Positions 60,715 through 64,000 of a stretch of DNA of 64,000 nucleotides are shown piece by piece. Within the stretch, counting starts at the first letter, position 1; every line of letters begins with the position of its first letter. This stretch comes from Margaritispora aquatica. Lineage: Eukaryota; Ascomycota; Leotiomycetes; Helotiales; Discinellaceae. Both the position numbers and the translations under genes were made by a program. The notes beneath the pieces are model-generated. The model was not told the DNA's origin and did no database searches. It worked only from the letters and a program-made list of their open reading frames with translations. Where the stretch lies: assembly GCA_007644065.1 (NCBI GenBank), contig VJWN01000003.1:558001-622000 (forward strand), written 5' to 3'.

Positions 60715-61028
60715 GTTGTGGTTCGAAGTTGTGCCGTTGATATTGAGGTTTTTGGTACCTGACAGCTGCAGTGACTGGGGTTGAAGAAATCTTGGAGGGG
60801 TAAAAAAGAGCTTTCGATCAGGACTAGCGTCGGCATAGTGGTGTGATCCAATCGGCTGACTGCTCAGCCACCTCGAGACGTCACAATCCCAGGCAGATAT
60901 CTATCAGTGAGACCTCTTCATCTTCCTTTAATCCTCTTCAAACTCTTTAGCCACCTCAAAGTATACGAATTCATTTTCAACAAAAGATTGTAGATAAAGA
61001 TAGATTGTCAAATCATCAAACGACCAAG
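60715..61028. promoter_or_regulatory. Divergent promoter region of RPC37 and SNA3-like gene
   Basis: 314 bases separate the two start codons, which point away from each other. The segment must hold both promoters. No specific factor motif is clear. Confidence 0.5.
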
Positions 61029-61536
61029 ATGTGTTCCTCAGATATGTTCCTGGGTTTAATTGCGATCCTCTTCCCTCCAGTCGCAGGTCAGTTATCCGAG
61101 GAGCCTGTATGTGGCGTTCCATCTCCAACATACTGACATGCTCGCAGTTTGGGTAAAATGTGGTATCTGCTCAGCGGACTCCCTCATTAACATATGTCTG
61201 TGCATGCTGGGTTTCCTGCCAGGCCTCCTCCACGCATGGTACATCATCGCGAAGTTCCCCGAGAACGATTACGACTCCTTATCACAAGATGCCGAGAGTG
61301 GCTATGTTAGGTATATCGTTGTGCAATCCGGTGCACAAAACTGCCGTATGCCTGCGAACCAAGTCCCCAAACCATCGAACCAAGGATATGGAACTACCGC
61401 TACAATGGCACCACCAATCCACCAAGAACAGTCAGGCGCGTGGAGCAATGGTCAGGAGGGAAGCAGCGGCGGTGCCGTACCACCAACATACGAGCAAGCG
61501 ACGACGGGGGACCATAAGATTCAGTCCAGAGATTAA
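61029..61536 (+). CDS. SNA3/PMP3-family membrane protein with PPxY tail
   Basis: Two exons, 61029-61086 and 61148-61536, give 148 aa; the 61-nt intron sits inside the first helix (GTCAGT...CTCGCAG). The N-terminal half is the PMP3 (UPF0057) fold: DMFLGLIAILFPPVAVWVK, then CSADSLINICLCMLGFLPGLLHAWYII, two membrane helices. The hydrophilic tail ends with PPTYEQAT, a PPxY motif at residues 131-134. In yeast, Sna3 carries such a motif, binds the WW domains of the ubiquitin ligase Rsp5 and is sorted into multivesicular bodies. A similar adaptor role is inferred from the motif and architecture. Short PMP3 proteins lack this tail, so SNA3-like is the better label. Confidence 0.88.
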
Positions 61537-61823
61537 GTTGATTTTAGAGGAGATTTATGACGTTAGAAGGGGCTAATGACGTGGTTACATTCATGAAGGA
61601 AATTGATTACGATCAAGCGGACGACAGGACTGGATGAGGATGGCGTTCAGGCGATCATTGCATTTTACTGTACAGCGTTGTTGATAGGATGGCTTTCACT
61701 CGCGAATCTGAACATAAACAACTCTCTGCGGGTCTGCCCGATTTTCTACGTTTCTACCTAATGTAGCGACTGTAAACTTCACAATTTGGAGAGAAAGAAT
61801 GATCTTGATAACATATTCATTGG

Positions 61824-63398
61824 TCAGCCAATCAGACTGACTGTGGCTTCTGGCCATGTACCCCAGACCAGAGGTCTATCTGATATCCTAGTGTTCATGG
61901 GAGCGAGGACTTTCAGTCTTCTCTTCTTCTCGTCCACTTCTGTAACAAACACAAAGCCCATCACACTTGCGTCCCTAACAACATCTTGAGAATCCGCTGA
62001 CGATGCGTACATCACGGCAAGCAAGCAATGTAGTAATGAGGGCACTGGCTCGATCTTCTCGTATATCTCTGCTTCTGCTGCTTCAACACCACCGGGCATA
62101 AAGCTCATCTCATTCGCTGAATATGTTAGAGAGATCGTAATAATCAATGATAATAGTGAATCGCATACCGTCTTTGATCTTATAGATCGTAGCATCGTCA
62201 AAATTTATTTGTTGAGTATGAGGACTAAGTGTGCTTTTTGCATCACCAAAGAAATATTCCTTGATCACGGCTTCTCTGATCTCACGTAAATACGATTCTT
62301 CTCTGTCAACACAACCTCCAGATTTGTCAAGCTTGACCACGGTCACTGCTTCTCCGGATGCTGTGGTATATGAAGAGAATCGTCGATTCATCTCACTTGA
62401 TAATCGCTCAGAACCGATCACAAGAACTGTATTTACTGAGAATTCTTATTAGTATTGTGCAGTTGATGACGGGTATATCTTACCAGAGAACTCCGAAACA
62501 ATATGTGAGATTAGCTCGTAGCCTTCCTTGCCTTGACTGATGACACCTGGAGTATCAATAATCATGCCTGTTCGCTTGATATCTGGGTCATCAGCAATCC
62601 TACTTCCGGCCGCCAATGCCAGCCTCGACACAATGGGCCTGAATAGCTTGGGGTTGTCTTCTGGGCTTTGTAAACCATAGTAGTAGCATAGTGGAAGCTT
62701 CACAGGCACAGGGCTGGAGGTACTGGTAGGACTGCTGCCCCAACCCTGCTCAACATCAATGATGGACGCAAACGGCGTGGCTGTGAGGGTGCCAGGTATA
62801 GATAGCATTGCTTCTCTTGAATCTGTGTTTATAACCATAGGTTGCCCTCCCTGACGCTGTGCGTACGCCGTCAGCAGCTTCACCAAGCTGGTCTTTCCTG
62901 CATTGTTTGGTCCCACCACTAGAACCCTCGGTCCCTCCCTCCCTCGCTGCTTTGCCTCTTTGCGCAGATTCTCTAGGGCAAAGTGTGTATTTGCATATTG
63001 TAGCATGGGCGTCTCTTCGGCGGTGTACTCTTCGCATGATCCTGTAACTTCAAGACGGCAGCCGTGCCATGAGTAGATTGCTGCCTTCGTGCGACGGAAG
63101 GTGTATGTATGACTTATGGCGAGTTCTGTGCCAAAGAGCTCTGCTGTGCCTGACAGGACCTGTAAATTTTAGTTGATTTGCTTGATCGAAGCTTTGGGAC
63201 TAACCTTCAGTTCAATCTTCTGCCCAGACGTAACTTCGAATCTCCATTCTGACTGTGGCTGGAGCTGGTGGACGCTGACTTTTGCTTCAATTACTGGTGC
63301 TAATGAGGCTGCCTGAATTTGTGTCAGTTATAGCTGTCTTTAAGGCCTGGTCACGAACTTACAGCTGGAATTGCCTGTCCAAGACCTGGGATCGACAT
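61824..63398 (-). CDS. CLP1: mRNA cleavage and polyadenylation factor Clp1
   Basis: Five minus-strand exons, 63398-63363, 63312-63205, 63159-62484, 62426-62169 and 62116-61824, give 456 aa with all phases closing. The N-terminal beta-sandwich contains LFGTELAISHTYTFRRTKAAI and WHGCRLEVTG. The P-loop (Walker A) is GPNNAGKT at residues 131-138. DTPGVISQGKEGYELISHIV and VLVIGSERL belong to the GTPase-like central domain. The C-terminal beta-domain has FMPGG and NTRISDRPLVWG. Clp1 bridges CF IA with Pcf11 for mRNA 3'-end processing and binds ATP in the nucleus. The short first exon (12 codons, MSIPGLGQAIPA) is supported by the donor GTAAGT. Confidence 0.95.
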
Positions 63399-64000
63399 TG
63401 TACGCTTCAAGACACTTCTAACAGTTGTATGTTCTTGTATTTATGTGTTTGTGGTTGTTGAAATATGGAGAGCTTGAAATTAGCAGGGGTGTTTGTTCAG
63501 CCTCGTAGGGTGAAATAATCTGTACCTTGCGTTGATCTCTCAACCATTGATACCCGCATCGATTTCTCGTACTTACAGTCATCTAAATGTAGGATTCAAA
63601 TCTCTCTCATCATAGCTCACAAGCTTTTATGACTAATTTTGTGTGATTCCATGTTTTCTTGTATTTTGGGGGAGAGAGCTACTGATAAGCCTGAGTTTAC
63701 TGAGAAATTCTTACTCAAAATATTCAACTTAGTTGTTGGAATTGTCTTGGAGAATGGATCGAGTATCTATCTCGACTTAAAGTTAGGTAATGTGAGCTTT
63801 ATTATATAAACGTTCTTGCTTATATATAGCTTTCTAAGAATCATCTTGATGTCTATACTCATTTTGTCGAATAATTACACTCTAATATCCTGATGACAAC
63901 GAACTCGGTCTGAAATTAACTTGGAAGAGAGCCCCGTTTTTCTTAGCCTAGTCAATAAAATTGGTTTTAGCAGACGAAAATTCAAGACAGTAATAGTCAA
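63399..64000. other. Right end, upstream of CLP1
   Basis: About 600 AT-rich bases containing the CLP1 promoter. No other gene is visible before the window ends. Confidence 0.5.

Overview
The window is nuclear DNA of a filamentous ascomycete (Pezizomycotina). The evidence is consistent: genes on both strands are broken by short introns (mostly 45-80 nt) with GTANGT-type donors, CTRAC/CTAAT-type branch sites and YAG acceptors. The proteins are fungal families: Zn2Cys6 and bZIP-DUF3425 regulators, a hybrid histidine kinase, a PTS2-bearing peroxisomal thiolase and a SNA3-like protein. No tRNA, rRNA, CRISPR array or intact transposon was found. I place it no lower than filamentous ascomycete; the exact genus cannot be read from the sequence. 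Exon coordinates were derived by hand from splice motifs, frame continuity and family knowledge.

Layout. 1-9.7 kb is gene-poor: a Myb/SANT-like DNA-binding protein (2.2-3.9 kb), a small Asn/Lys-rich gene interrupted by one in-frame TAA (4.9-5.3 kb), and several kb with only decayed coding traces. 9.7-19.8 kb holds a secretory membrane glycoprotein and a very large (about 2635 aa) acidic, internally repetitive protein with an N-terminal coiled coil. 20.2-21.0 kb is a degenerate tandem repeat of about 185 bp. 21.5-23.4 kb is a C2H2 zinc-finger gene broken by two compensating frameshifts and a nonsense codon. 24-30 kb has a peroxisomal 3-ketoacyl-CoA thiolase, an F-box-like protein and a frameshifted secreted SMP-30-like beta-propeller. 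31-38 kb has a 12-exon hybrid histidine kinase and an MFS transporter. 39-48 kb has a bZIP-DUF3425 factor, a Zn2Cys6 factor, an isochorismatase-like hydrolase and an amidase, which look like an accessory metabolic neighbourhood. 48-64 kb has a second F-box-like gene, a membrane GNAT and then core genes: 3-hydroxyisobutyrate dehydrogenase, DDB1, RNA polymerase III subunit Rpc37, a SNA3/PMP3-like protein and the mRNA 3'-end factor Clp1.

How they fit together. The thiolase (fatty-acid beta-oxidation, with two CCGAGG motifs upstream) and the 3-hydroxyisobutyrate dehydrogenase (valine catabolism) are primary catabolism. The amidase has an inverted pair of GATAAG sites about 170 bp before its start, as expected for AreA/NIT2 nitrogen control. 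With the convergent Zn2Cys6 regulator and isochorismatase-like hydrolase it may form a small nitrogen-scavenging group. The strongest unusual features are the phosphoacceptor histidine of the histidine kinase lying in a 23-nt microexon, a possible 27-nt in-frame cassette exon in the same gene, the 3n intron in DDB1, three partially broken genes, and the repeat architecture of the giant acidic protein.
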